From the NCBI GenBank assembly GCA_905221605.1, contig CAJNDS010002671.1:212001-276000 (forward strand): a stretch of DNA of 64,000 nt. The letters run 5' to 3'. The stretch comes from Symbiodinium natans. Lineage: Eukaryota; Sar; Dinophyceae; Suessiales; Symbiodiniaceae. The position numbers and the translations under genes were made by a program. Shown here in pieces: positions 11,701 to 24,300 of this stretch; position 1 is the stretch's first letter, and every line of letters begins with the position of its first letter. The notes beneath the pieces were generated by a model. That model saw only the letters and a list, made by a program, of their open reading frames with translations. It was not told the DNA's origin and did no database searches.

Positions 11701-14700
11701 GTTCAAAGTTAAAAAATGCGGTCTAGCTGAGTAACGGCGGGAAGTTGGTAACAGAGGGTGGCTTTGGCTTGCTCCATCTTGCTTCCTTTTCAGTGCCAGG
11801 CCTTGTACACGAAGTACCATCGGATTTGCATGTCGCAGGATCCACCTCTGCAGGACCTCCTCCTGAACTTACTTAGCATGTTGTGTCTCTTGCGAAGTTG
11901 TGGAGACTAGCTGCCACTCTTTGCCGGAGGAAGTTCATGTGCACGAGCCAGACATGAACTGGAAAGCTCTGATTTTGAGTCTGCCCTCCCCCGACAACGA
12001 GAAGGCGAGAAATAATGGGCGCAGCATGTAGTCGATGACAGATCTGGCAGCACTGCATGGAACTGCATGAGCAACTCTATTGTAGCCCCTCGCCAAGTGG
12101 GAGGTGCTGGGCTGCGGAGTGCGGCGGATGCTTCTGAAGCGAGCAGATTGCGTATATGACGGCATCTACCGCTTTCACGTGGAAAGGCAAGAAGCGAAGC
12201 AGTTGCAACCTTTTGTGATCAGAGTAAGCACTCGGGAACGTGCAGTTTGCAGGTCTGGGGTGCTAGTACTGATACAGCGACATGTCAGGCGAGATCTGAG
12301 CCAGATGATGTTCGATTTCCGAGATGCATACGATGACCCGTACCATCATTACAAGGAGCAGATGACGGTTTGCACTGCGAGGCATGTACGTTTTCCAAGC
12401 ATCAGATGACGAATCACCAATCCAACATCCAGTGAAGCAAACTCGCCCGGTTGGCACTGGCCAAACGCGGAGATTCTTGCAAATATTTTATGTGCACTGG
12501 CAATGAGAGGAACTTGGAAAGGTTCGAGGTAGGTGCTTGGGCGAAGAAGGGGGCTCTGTTTTCAATCAGCTAGGGAAATACATGGACAGACAATGCCAAT
12601 TGTGTTGCCAATGTTGCCTCTGGATCTGGTGCTGACCTTTTGCTGTGCCCGCATTATGCCGCTCCGCAGGACAAGTCGTTCGAACATGATGTGGACACAG
12701 CCCTGCGTGCTGCCATTCTTCCCCACCTGGTGCAATTCAAGGTTGCGCACCCAATGCAAAATGCACTGTGCTGACTTTGATCAATGGGTATGGTGCTGCT
12801 TCAAAAACAACCGCAAGTTAGAACAGAAGACTCTGGTGACACCCTGCAGGAGCTGCATTGCAAGGATAGTTGCGGCCACAGCTTCTCATGCAATGGGACC
12901 GATGAGTGGTTTCACTGTGCAACTGTCCTGCGTAAGCGCGCTTGATCGCACTCTTCCACTTGCTTTCCGGAATGTGTCACAATGACGCGTGTCAGAGGTC
13001 AGATGGAGCTGGTGAGCCATATCTCTGGCACAGCCCTTCCATGGGAGAAAGCCGTGGTCGTGGTCCCAGTTAGGGCGTTCAGGCCTTGTGATGCGGCTTC
13101 TCGAGTCCCAGGTGCAGCACTTCCCGGTGACGTTCAAGATGCTACTAGATGCCTTCATGAATGAGAACCAGATTGTGCTTGAAAACATCAAGCTGGAGTT
13201 CTGCAGGGCCCTCGGTTTTTAGGACCACAATGGACTTCGGGAGACATTGAACCAGCATGACACATGCACCCGAAAATAGTTCAACTGACCTAGAAGGAAA
13301 GCACGCGCCGTGCAAGCCCACAAATCTGAGCTCGTGTGCCGAAAGGCCAAACACAGATTCTGAACATTTCTGAACCTTCTGCGGCGAATCCTTGATGTTA
13401 TTTTGGGTGCCTGAGCAGCTGACAACAAGCCAGCTTCACATGGTTCAATTCTTCGACCACCGGCTGCAGGTGAGGACCATGGCTACAAGATCAAGGATCC
13501 CGAGCTCTTAGACAAATGGCGCCTGTTCCACAGAAGCCACGCGCAGTATCGTGCCTTGGTGGCAGATGGTGCTTCCGAGGAGTGAGACTCAAGCCCTGGG
13601 TTTTCGGATGCAATCTGCTCCCAGGTATCATCTCCACAGATGAAGCTATGGAACAGGAGCATTTGTGAGAAGGAATAATTCAGTCAGTTCCAGTCAGCTT
13701 AGATCTGGCTTGAAATTGAAACTGCAGTATCAGTGGCGTACTCCACCTGCTTCTCCAAGCGCATAAGGCTTTAAACTTGATCTGCCGCCTTTGCCCACAC
13801 ATTCAAGTTCGCCACCTGCTAAGAACATGGCAGAAAAGCACCCCTGACCGTGACCACGCTTAGTGCTGATGAACTCGATGATGATTATGCTCACGTTCTA
13901 CTGAGAGATGTACTCTGCGCATTCGTGAAGAAGCAGAATTTAGAAGTCGTGCCATGCTGCCCAAGGCTCATGGCAGCAAGATCGCAAGAGCCTGTACACC
14001 AGGTTTGTGCATTCTCCAGGCCTCCCAAGGTCTTTGGTGGTGCACGTTTTCCGACTAGTGTGCCGGAGGGGCAACGGTTTCCCATGCAACTCGACCGTGA
14101 TTCTGAGACGTGGTGCGCAGTGTTGCGCTCAGCGAATCCGCAATCGGTTCTTGCCTGGCTTTCTTTGCAACACCTAGGAGACAGCCTCTTTGCACCGCTT
14201 GCAGAATCTTTGTTCGAACTTGCAGTGGAAGACGGCCGCGGCCATGACTAGGCGACGGGGGGCTGGCACTAAGACAGCGCTGCCTCCAGTTTCACAAAGG
14301 TTGAGAGCTTGACGCTGAGAGTACGCAAAAGTCGGGCACACTGCTGCCTCGTGAGCTATCATCTTGTCTTCGGAGAGTGCAGCCGCCCCGGCACACGGTT
14401 GTTGTGCGAAGATTTGGAAATGCCTTTGAACGATGAGGGCCTGTTTTGGGGTATGTTTTTCTGGGTTTGGGGGGTGGGTGCGGGGTCGTCTGCTGGCCCG
14501 GTGCTCCACCGGCTCGGCGAAAAAAACCCTTGCTTGAAGCAGGTGCAGTTTATCTACAGTATGTGTTCTTATTGTATGCTATACAATCTCAATAATGTAA
14601 TTTTTTCTTGTAGTTTACGCATGTGAAGCTTGTACGTCATAAACGATTGTGAAACACGGTGCAGCCGATGTAGTTGGTTAAGGGATACAAGCAGGGACAC

Positions 14701-17700
14701 TCAGAAGGACATTTGTTTCCGTGTCGCCGCCAACCATCCCGGCGCCCCCACCCCACCCCACCCCCCCCCCCCCTTCCCCACCCCTTCCCGATGCCCAAAA
14801 AGCTGTCTAATGTCTGTGGGGCAGGTGGCCCGCGTTCTGAAAGAGGTGGTGGAGGAGCGGAAGTCAAAAGCGAACTTGGAGGCTCGCCTCTCGAAGGCAT
14901 GGAAGTTTGCGGCGTACTGTGCGACAATGCAGGTGCTGCTCGACACGACGCGCTCACCGGCTTGGACCTGAGATCAAAACGAACGGCGCGTGGCGTCGTT
15001 CGAGGTTGTCGGAAGGCAAAAACCTAGGAAGGTTTGCAAAACACTAAGCAGGACTACGTCGTCCTGCTGCTGAGCTGCACCCCTCGTCTTGGGAGCCTGG
15101 CTCCCGGAATTGCACAGCGCAGCAAAGAAGAACCAGCCCTAGAATCGAAATAGCGTCCTTGACGTTTGCATGACGGTTGGTGAGGCGATGGCATGCCCAA
15201 AGGTGCTATATGCATCGGGCAGGACATCACAGAAATGAAGGATGCGCGGGATAATCAATCTTCCCTGCTCAGTGAGACTTCCAGACCTAGATGGTTCTAG
15301 CGTGCGTTGATGTATAAAGCCGCCGTCTACATGCTATGGATGAGTCGTATATACCGCGGCTGGCTGGCAGGAGTTGGATGTCAAGAAGTCGAACATGGCT
15401 GCCGCCGTGACTCATGAGCTAAGGCACCTCACCTTGATCGTGCTTTCCGCGCTCGTACACAGTCCACACTGTACACTGAATAGCTTGATGATCGGGTTCC
15501 GGATTCCATGCGCGCAGGTCTCCTTTGCATGGCATCATCGGGCTGTCAGAGCAGCTGATCTCTACTGCAGGACGCCTCCATGTTTGGGTTCGACCAGACT
15601 CTGCCACTAGAAGCAGTGATAAGCAGTGCTCATGCATGTTCTTGCACGCTGGTTCGGCTTGCAGTTTTGCCTGCGCGGTGATGAATGGAGTCGCTGACGT
15701 GTCCTGATGTAAACGTTGCAGGCGACGGCTCCCACAAGAAGCCTTTGACCTTGCCACAACCTTAACCCTGGCATGGCACCGCGGGTGTTACCCTCATGAC
15801 CCTCCGGCTGGCCGCTGCGCCACGCAAGCTGCAAAGTCACACATCTGACTTATTACTCCACTACCACTACCACCACGACTACGACCACGACCTCTGCTAC
15901 GACAACTACGATTGTTATCACTTCTAGTGCTAGTACTGCTTCTACTCTTGCGCATCATGATGTTTGCTGGTGCTACCACCACACCGCCGGGGCGAGTGCT
16001 CGGTTGCAGTTTCGGTTGTGACTTGTTGCCTGGCTCAAGCATAGCAGCGTGTGTTGTCTCCCTCGGAGCCATGGCAGCGTCGATTGAGTGTTGCTCCGCC
16101 GCGCAGACTGGACAGACGCACATAGCAATTCGGGAGTTTCGCGAAGATGTGAAACTCCAGTTGAGCAGTCAGAAAGAGCTTCTACAAGAGCTCTCTTACC
16201 AGGCAAAGCACTTTCATGGTGAACTCGCAGCAATCAGGCACTTCCTGGCGAAGAATTGCAAGCGAGAATTTCGCGTAAAGGCAGCGAAGTTGGATGGTCG
16301 CGGAGCTGGTTTTCAAGGAGTCGGCGAAGCACCACTCACGAAGCCGCTCGCCTGTGACAGTTTTTTTCCTTCCGCTTTGGAGGAATGCTTTTGCTCCTTC
16401 TGCCTGGCCCAGGCGTCCTCTTAAGGTCGCGTGTGTCCAGCTTCCTTAAAACTAAACCACCTGGAAGCGAGCAAGCCTCGAAGAATCGGGGTGCTGAGTT
16501 TGTTGTAGCCGGGATATGCTGTATCACCCAGCTGCAGCACTGCACACGGCATCCCTGGTAGCAGCTTGGCTCACTCTGAACGTGTCTGATGCACAGGTTG
16601 CCTACCGTGAACTTCCAGCCGGGGAAGACCGAGAACTTAGACTTGGCTGTTGAGAGTAGGCCTTCGAAGCTGATGGCTAAAGGTGACAAGAGTGGTTACA
16701 CACGTGATCTCTCTCGCACCACATTTGTGGAGAATGTGGAGTCGGAAGCCATTTGGAGGGCTCAGGCAGCCGCGCTAGAGGCGAAGAACCAGAAGAAGGT
16801 ATGGCGGTGCTTTTCAGCTCGCTCTTTCCGAGGTCGCGCCAAAGAGCTGGCCACTTCCCCCCTGCTTGGAAATGCTATACTGGCCTTGATCTTGATAAAT
16901 CTGGTTTTTCTTGGCATTGAGGTAGACATGGGCACAACCCGCGGCCAGAACGATATACCGCGATGGTTCAACGTTCTCAACTTTGTCATTGTGTGCATAT
17001 TTTGTGCTGAAATACTGCTCAAGCTGGTTGGTCTTGGTTTGAGTGACTTTTGTTGTGGTCCTGAGCGATGGTGGAACATGTTCGACGTCGGCATCATCAT
17101 TACATCCCTTGTCGAGGCTTTGATCGAAATGTTTGCTCACGGATCACTTGCCACCCAGATGGTCCACATCCGTTCCCTGCGCTTCATTCGAGTGATCCGC
17201 GCGCTCAGAGGCTTTCGGGTAATCAGGCTTCTCAGATATGTCAGTGCTCTTCGAGGCTTGATCTTCTCCATTGTGAGTACTATGGGAAGCCTCATGTGGA
17301 CTATGGTTTTGCTGGCTTCAGCCTCAGATTCATGGAGGTGTTGGGTGTTGTTGTACTGCATTGCCACTACAGGTTGTACTGACCATGGTATTGTCAACAC
17401 GTTTCGTTTCAGGAGGATCTCGCCAAACCATGGCAAATGTTCAGAATCTTTTCTACAAGTCGGTATTACAAGCAGATTGGCGTTTTGGGCTGCCACCTGC
17501 TTGAGGTTGCCCATGGTGTGGCGTGTGTGAACAACTTTAAAAGGATACCGGCGATCCGGGCAAGCGGGAACCCGCCAACCAAACCAACGAAATATGGCCT
17601 CCTACATAACATGCATGTCATGCCAATCGAGACCGAAAAAGCTTTATCAAAGACCTCAACGGACACGGACACGGACACGGACACGGACACGGACACCGAC

Positions 17701-18354
17701 ACACACGCACCCCCACACACCCACACACACAACACAACCACACACACACACACACACCACACACACAAACACACACACAACACACACACACAGAGCGTGC
17801 GCCCGCGCATTGCGCAACGCGCACGCGGCGCACGCGCACGCACGCACGCGCAAGCGCAAGCGCAAGCGACGCGCAAGCGCGAGCGTGCGCGCACGCGCGC
17901 CCCGCGCGCACCGCGCCCGCGCGCGCGCCGCGCCCGCGCCCGCGGCCAGCGGCCGCGCACGCACGGCGGCGCGTGCGCGCACGCGCGCGCGCGGCCCCCG
18001 CGCGCACGGCGCCCCCCGCGCCCGCGAGCCCGCGCGCTAAGCGAGCGCGCGAGCCACGCGCGCACGCGCGCACGCGCGCACGCGCGCACGCACGCACGCA
18101 CGCACGCGCACACGCGCACCCAAATCCTCTCACCTGAGATTTCACCTTCTATCCTGTCAAATTGAACCTTGCACTCACTCGCAATCAGTCAGACTAGTCA
18201 CGCAGGTACGTTTACACCCCTCCCGGGGGGCGTCTTCGTTGGCCAACGACCCAGGGAGATCGCTGGCCCCCTGCTTCCAATCTGGCTTTCAAAATCAGAC
18301 CTTGCACAACAGCGACTGACTCGGTGACAGGGTTGGCACACACACACAAAAGCA

Positions 18355-18392
<38 letters not shown>

Positions 18393-18420
18393 TCTGTGTG
18401 TCTCTGTGTGTGTGTGTGTG

Positions 18421-18463
<43 letters not shown>

Positions 18464-19637
18464 GCGTCTGTGCGTCTGTGCGTCTGTGCGTCTGTGCGTC
18501 TGTGCGTCTGTGCGTCTGTGTGTCTGTGTGTCTGTGTGTCTGTGTGTCTGTGTGTCTGTGTGTCTGTGTGTCTGTGTGTCTGTGTGTCTGTGTGTCTGTG
18601 TGTCTGTGTGTCTGTGTACACTCCTGATTGCAAAGGACTAAGTAAAAATGAATCTTGACGACTCTTTCGAAAGAGGGTGCGGACCTGTCTGTGTCGGCAG
18701 GAATTCTGACAAAGTGCCTGTCGTGGGGGCCACCGGCCTTCATTGGATGCAAGCATGTGTCTTCGGCAATTGTGAGTGTGTGAGTGTGTGAGTGCGTGAG
18801 TGCGTGAGTGCGTGCGTGCGTGCGTGCGTGGGTGCGTGGGTGCGTGGGTGCGTGGGTGCGTGGGTGCGTGGGTGCGTGGGTGCGTGGGTGCGTGGGTGCG
18901 TGGGTGCGTGTGCGTGGGTGCGTGGGTGGGTGCGTGGGTGCGTGGGTGCGTGGGTGCGTGGGTGCGTGGGTGCGCACGCCCGCGCGCGCAGCGCGCGCGC
19001 ACTGCCGCACGCGCGCACGGCGCGGCGCGCACGCGCGCGGCGCACACGCGCAGCGCGCGCGCGCGCAACGCGCGCACGCGCACGCACGCGCACACGCGCA
19101 CCCACGCACCCACGCACCCACGCACCCACGCACCCACGCACCCACGCACCCACGCACCCACGCACCCACGCACCCACGCACCCACGCACCCGCGCACCCA
19201 CGCACCCACGCACCCACGCACCCACGCACCCACGCACCCACGCACCCACGCACCCACGCACCCACGCACCCACGCACGCACGCACGCACGCACTCACGCA
19301 CTCACGCACTCACACACTCACACACTCACAATTGCCGAAGACACATGCTTGCATCCAATGAAGGCCGGTGGCCCCCACGACAGGCACTTTGTCAGAATTC
19401 CTGCCGACACAGACAGGTCCGCACCCTCTTTCGAAAGAGTCGTCAAGATTCATTTTTACTTAGTCCTTTGCAATCAGGAGTGTACACAGACACACAGACA
19501 CACAGACACACAGACACACAGACACACAGACACACAGACACACAGACACACAGACACACAGACACACAGACACACAGACACACAGACGCACAGACGCACA
19601 GACGCACAGACGCACAGACGCACAGACGCACAGACGC

Positions 19638-19684
<47 letters not shown>

Positions 19685-19710
19685 CACACACACACACAGA
19701 GACACACAGA

Positions 19711-19748
<38 letters not shown>

Positions 19749-21294
19749 TGCTTTTGTGTGTGTGTGCCAACCCTGTCACCGAGTCAGTCGCTGTTGTGCA
19801 AGGTCTGATTTTGAAAGCCAGATTGGAAGCAGGGGGCCAGCGATCTCCCTGGGTCGTTGGCCAACGAAGACGCCCCCCGGGAGGGGTGTAAACGTACCTG
19901 CGTGACTAGTCTGACTGATTGCGAGTGAGTGCAAGGTTCAATTTGACAGGATAGAAGGTGAAATCTCAGATGAGAGGATTTGAGACTTGGCGTGGAGATA
20001 AGACAGTTTTCGTTGACCGCGCTGTCTGTGGCAGGGTTGCCTGCTGAGTCTGTTTGGTCAAGGCTGACCAGCCATTCGCCCAAATCGGGGCCACAGTCTG
20101 ACAGATTTCCTCTTCATAAGTGCGTCTGCACCAGTCAAAGTCTGATGCTGGTCATTACGATTGTGCTTACAGTCAGTACGATGTCAGTGATCAGATGCTG
20201 AACAGGTTTGACCTGAGGAGGTAGCATGAACTCAGACTGCGTGTTTCAATCCGTAATATGTCCACCCAAGGGTTGCTGTCGACGTGACTGCTCGTTCCTT
20301 GATGTGTTCCGAGCAATGAGCTGGTAGCACATTCAGTGCGTTTGCAGCTCGTCTGACGATCCCGTTGGATTGCTGGTTCATTACTTACTGGAGACATTCA
20401 GAAATCTGGAAGCCGAAGCTATTGCTGCTGAAGGTTTAATTTGGTCAGAGCGTGCTGCAGACTCGAGAGCAAACAACGTCCTCAGCGGACAGAGACACAC
20501 TTCACTTGACAGCTTGCGTGCTTGAGAGCGCTTCGGTTTCACCGCGTCTGTGAGTGCTGAGCGTGGTACGTAACAAGAGTGAAGAGCGTAGCTTCATTTT
20601 TCGTGAACATGTGTTCTGCTGACATGTGCATTAGAGTGCCTGCGATTGTGCCTCCGTCTTTCTACGAAGAATGCGTGGGAGTACGCTTCCACCTTTCTGA
20701 TTGAAAGGCGTGTGTGCCAACCCTGTCACAAAGGGAGTCAGTCGCTGTTGTGCAAGCTCTGATTTTGAAAGCCAGAGGTCGCTGGCCAACGAAGACGCGC
20801 CCAGGGAGGGGTGTAAAGTGTAAAGGTACCTGCGTGACTAGGTCTGACTGATTGCGAGTGATTGCGAGTGAGTGCAAGGTTCTATTTGACGCAGGTAGAG
20901 CAAGTCTAAGCAGCTTGTTTTTCTTGACGCCTATAGGTGAAACAGGTCACCCCAACCTAGCCGAAGAGCAAAGTTTGCCAAATATAATCGAATCGGGGGA
21001 ATGCGGGCACTGGAGTTTCATGCAGCCTTCGTCGAGGTGTTGAGGGGAGAAAGTTTTCGGCCAGGAGAGGGGAATAGGGAGGGGGAACAATAACCACACA
21101 CAGACAGAGACACACACACAGACACACACACACACACAGACACACACACACACACACAGACACACACACACACACAGAGACACACAGAGAGACACACACG
21201 CACACACAGAGAGACACACCCACACACGCACACATGCACTCACACACACACACACATAAAACACATGACACACAAAGAGACACAATCAGAGACA

Positions 21295-21327
<33 letters not shown>

Positions 21328-24300
21328 ACAGACACACACACACACACACACGCTTAATTATGTATAGGCAAACCATGCGACACACCCATACATCAAAGGC
21401 AGGCGACAAAGACATTCAAGACCCCTTGCAAAAGTTTTGATGGCCCCACATTTCCCAAAACCTGCGGGGGTGAGTCGTGCAACAAATGTACCGCATATTG
21501 CCAGGTTGCATTGTGTGATCGCAAAGTACATCGTCGCTCGCTTCACATTTCTTTGCCGAGAAGGGCGGACATTGATTGTTGTGCACGATCTGAAAGCTCG
21601 CCTTCGTTCAGAAATGACATGAAATCACCCGTGGACAACACATCACTTTCTGGAGGGAAAATCCTAGTGCAACTTACATTGTAGTGTTGATGGAAAACGA
21701 GAGGTAAAGAGCCAACAACTGATCTCGTCATGCATCATGATGACTTGAGGTTTTGTTGTTTTACAGTTTCGGCGTCATCTTCACGCAAATGATCTCAGAC
21801 CATTGCCGGTTGGAGACCATTGCGGCAACAGGAGACGAGAATGCTGTGCCTTATTGCAGCGACGATAATGCCCGCAGATATTTCCCGCACGTTGCAGAAA
21901 CAATGTTGTCGCTTCTCATGGCTATTTCGGCGGGCGTGAGCTGGCAAGAGCTATTGGAGCCCTTGAGACGCGTCTCAGCATTGGCCCTCGCTTGCTACGT
22001 GTTTTATATAGTTATCACAGTGTTCGCTGTACTTAATGTTGCGCCTTGGCAGACATAATGGGACAAATTTTTGTTTTTGCAGTTCTGCGTCTTCAGAAAT
22101 CAGTGCATGAAAAATAGATCTTGACTGGGAGCAGCTTGCTACTTTGTAGGGGTTGCTGGCACTTTGGCAAACCCCCGGCACCTGCACAAAATCAGTTTCA
22201 TTCTTGTTTTGCCGAAGTATAGTCGCCCTGTGCGCCGGCATGGGGCAACAGCGGTGCCCCGTCCGCTTGGGGTCTGCCGGCACCCGAACAAAGTTAATTG
22301 GTTGGTTTTGCAAGGACTCAATTTTGCTAGTTGCCTTTCTGTTTCGCTGAAGTACACTCGCCCTGTGGGCCCTCATGGTGCCCTGTCCATTTGGGGGCTG
22401 CCGGCACCCGAACAAAGTTAGTTAGTTAGTTCAAAGACTCAGGTAACTGGTGTGTTCTGCCACACGGCGATCGAATCTGCACAGGCAGACAAGGAAATTG
22501 CCGTCATGGTGCAAATGGAAAAGGAAGCGGCGCATGTGCCCTGGACGTCATATCACGGCTTGCTTTGTGGATGTAGTGTTTTGCCCCCTTCTTTCCAGGT
22601 ACGCGGGTTGAAATGTATGTTCTCCGAGATGGATGCAGACGGTTCGAACATGGTGAGTGTCGATGAACTCAAGGCGTCGGAGGGCAGCACTTTATGACTA
22701 CTAGGTATATGCGAACACAACGGCTTGTTCCGCTTTAACCGCGCCATGCTTACGAAACGTTTTTCGTGATCTTCGTTCACCATGAGCTTTTGCCACAGCA
22801 TGGCCGCTAAGTTTTGACCGTTTGGCATGCGAAGGGTTCGACACAAGGCCTGTGAGCCCGCTAGGGGTGCCAGCATGCAGCGAGCGGCCTTTGGAGATTC
22901 GTGCGCGAGGGTGAAAGGTGGCCGCCCTGAAGTTTCGCTCCGAAAAGTTAATCTCCGGGAGCCCCAAGACAATTTCTAAACAGACTCCTAGCAAAATCGG
23001 GTACCTGGGCCTGTATCGAAACAAGCGGCACCCGAAAAAACCCTCATTTGACTCGTAAAGCGACTCCTGTGTATGACTCTCATGGTGCTGCAAAAGACTG
23101 CCATTGATAGGTGCCTTGGTGGTTCGAGTCTTTATGTCCGCTGGTGTAGAGGCTGCACTGAACACGATGAAGCTGGCGAGCTTCCTGGAGTCCATGGAAA
23201 TCTCGACCAAAGATGCAACTCAACTTCAACTGTAGAGTGCGACATGCTCACTTTACATGGGACCTTGCAATTGCTTCATTCAAGCTCTTTGGAATTTAGT
23301 CTGCTGCTACATGTGGCAATTCCGTGTGGCTCTTTGTGCGCACCTGCAGCTGTAGGTGTGGACACTTTTCCGAATCATTGACAACGACCAAAGTGGTCTC
23401 ATTGATTTGGAGGCGCAAGCTTTGTTGAAATGTGCTGCTTAATGCTTCATAGCACGGGGGCTTAGGGTTTGGATGCAAGAAGGGTGTAGGGCTTAATGTT
23501 GAGGGCAAAAGAGTATCTGGAGATTGGGGCGGCGGACCGACATGGGATATAGAGGTAGATGTATGCATAGGTTGTATATATATATGTGTATATCTTAAGC
23601 CCCATGAAGAAGAAGCATCAGAAGAAGATAAAACAGCAGATAGATGAGGAATATGAGAGAGAAGAGGAAGAGGGAGATAAATCGGGAGGAAAGGGTGTCT
23701 TTCCTTTCCCCCTGCTTACGAGGCAGAGAGGCGAGAGTGTGAAGATTTCTCCTTGCCCATGCACACGCCTCTTTTCTTTTTTCTAAAAATGTAGACAGGA
23801 AAGAGGAGTGGGAAGGGAGACATTGGGAGACGTTGGCCTTCTGGATGGTTCGGTCTGGTCCCTGGGGTGGGACGTGATAGCGACAGGATGGCTCAGCCAC
23901 CGATACGCGTTTGAAGAGGCTAAGCAAAGGAAGCCGCAAATAATCAAGCAGGGCGTGAAAGGTCGCATTTGTGATGCTTTGATGGGCTCTAGAACCTGCG
24001 CCCTAAAAACCCTAAGCAACAAAACCCTGGTTTGCAGACTGTTGTCAGACAAAACCTCGCTTCGTCATAGCCCCGGTAGAATTACAGGCATAGACACCAA
24101 AAAGAGGAATAGAGACCACAAAGAGGTAGACAACGAAGGGGGCACAAAAGCAAAAAAAATGTAGGTCCGGGGGGGGGGGGGGGGGTAGCATCTATATCTA
24201 TACATACATACATACATATGTGTACTACTTGTGTTATGTTGCTTCTTTGTTGTGTTTTGTTTGTGATCACGACGCACAAGTTACTGGTGACGTCTTGGTG

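Larger units (their letters stand above)
9529..14824 (+). other. 5.3 kb kinase intron containing other genes
   Basis: PAS2 of the kinase breaks after AAGKDTIL (ends about 9528) and resumes with VARVLKEV at 14825, which fits the next part of a PAS fold. One short exon of about ten residues is still missing. Between the two lie an intronless 412-codon gene, a six-exon gene and a further open frame, all on the kinase strand. 11079-12103 and 13586-13849 hold nothing I can recognise. The last 70 bases before 14825 contain a long poly-C tract that could serve as polypyrimidine tract. Confidence 0.55.

Noticed and set aside
14664-14690. tRNA A-box-like TAGTTGGTTAAGG
   Set aside because: No B-box (GGTTCGAATCC) at the expected distance and no acceptor stem pairing.
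18800-19290. Regular short repeats that could suggest a CRISPR array
   Set aside because: Units of 8 bases without spacers, symmetric about the palindrome centre; simple-sequence DNA.
18198-19905. Open frames of over 360 codons on both strands
   Set aside because: They consist of translated simple repeats of the palindrome and its core and occur in several frames at once.
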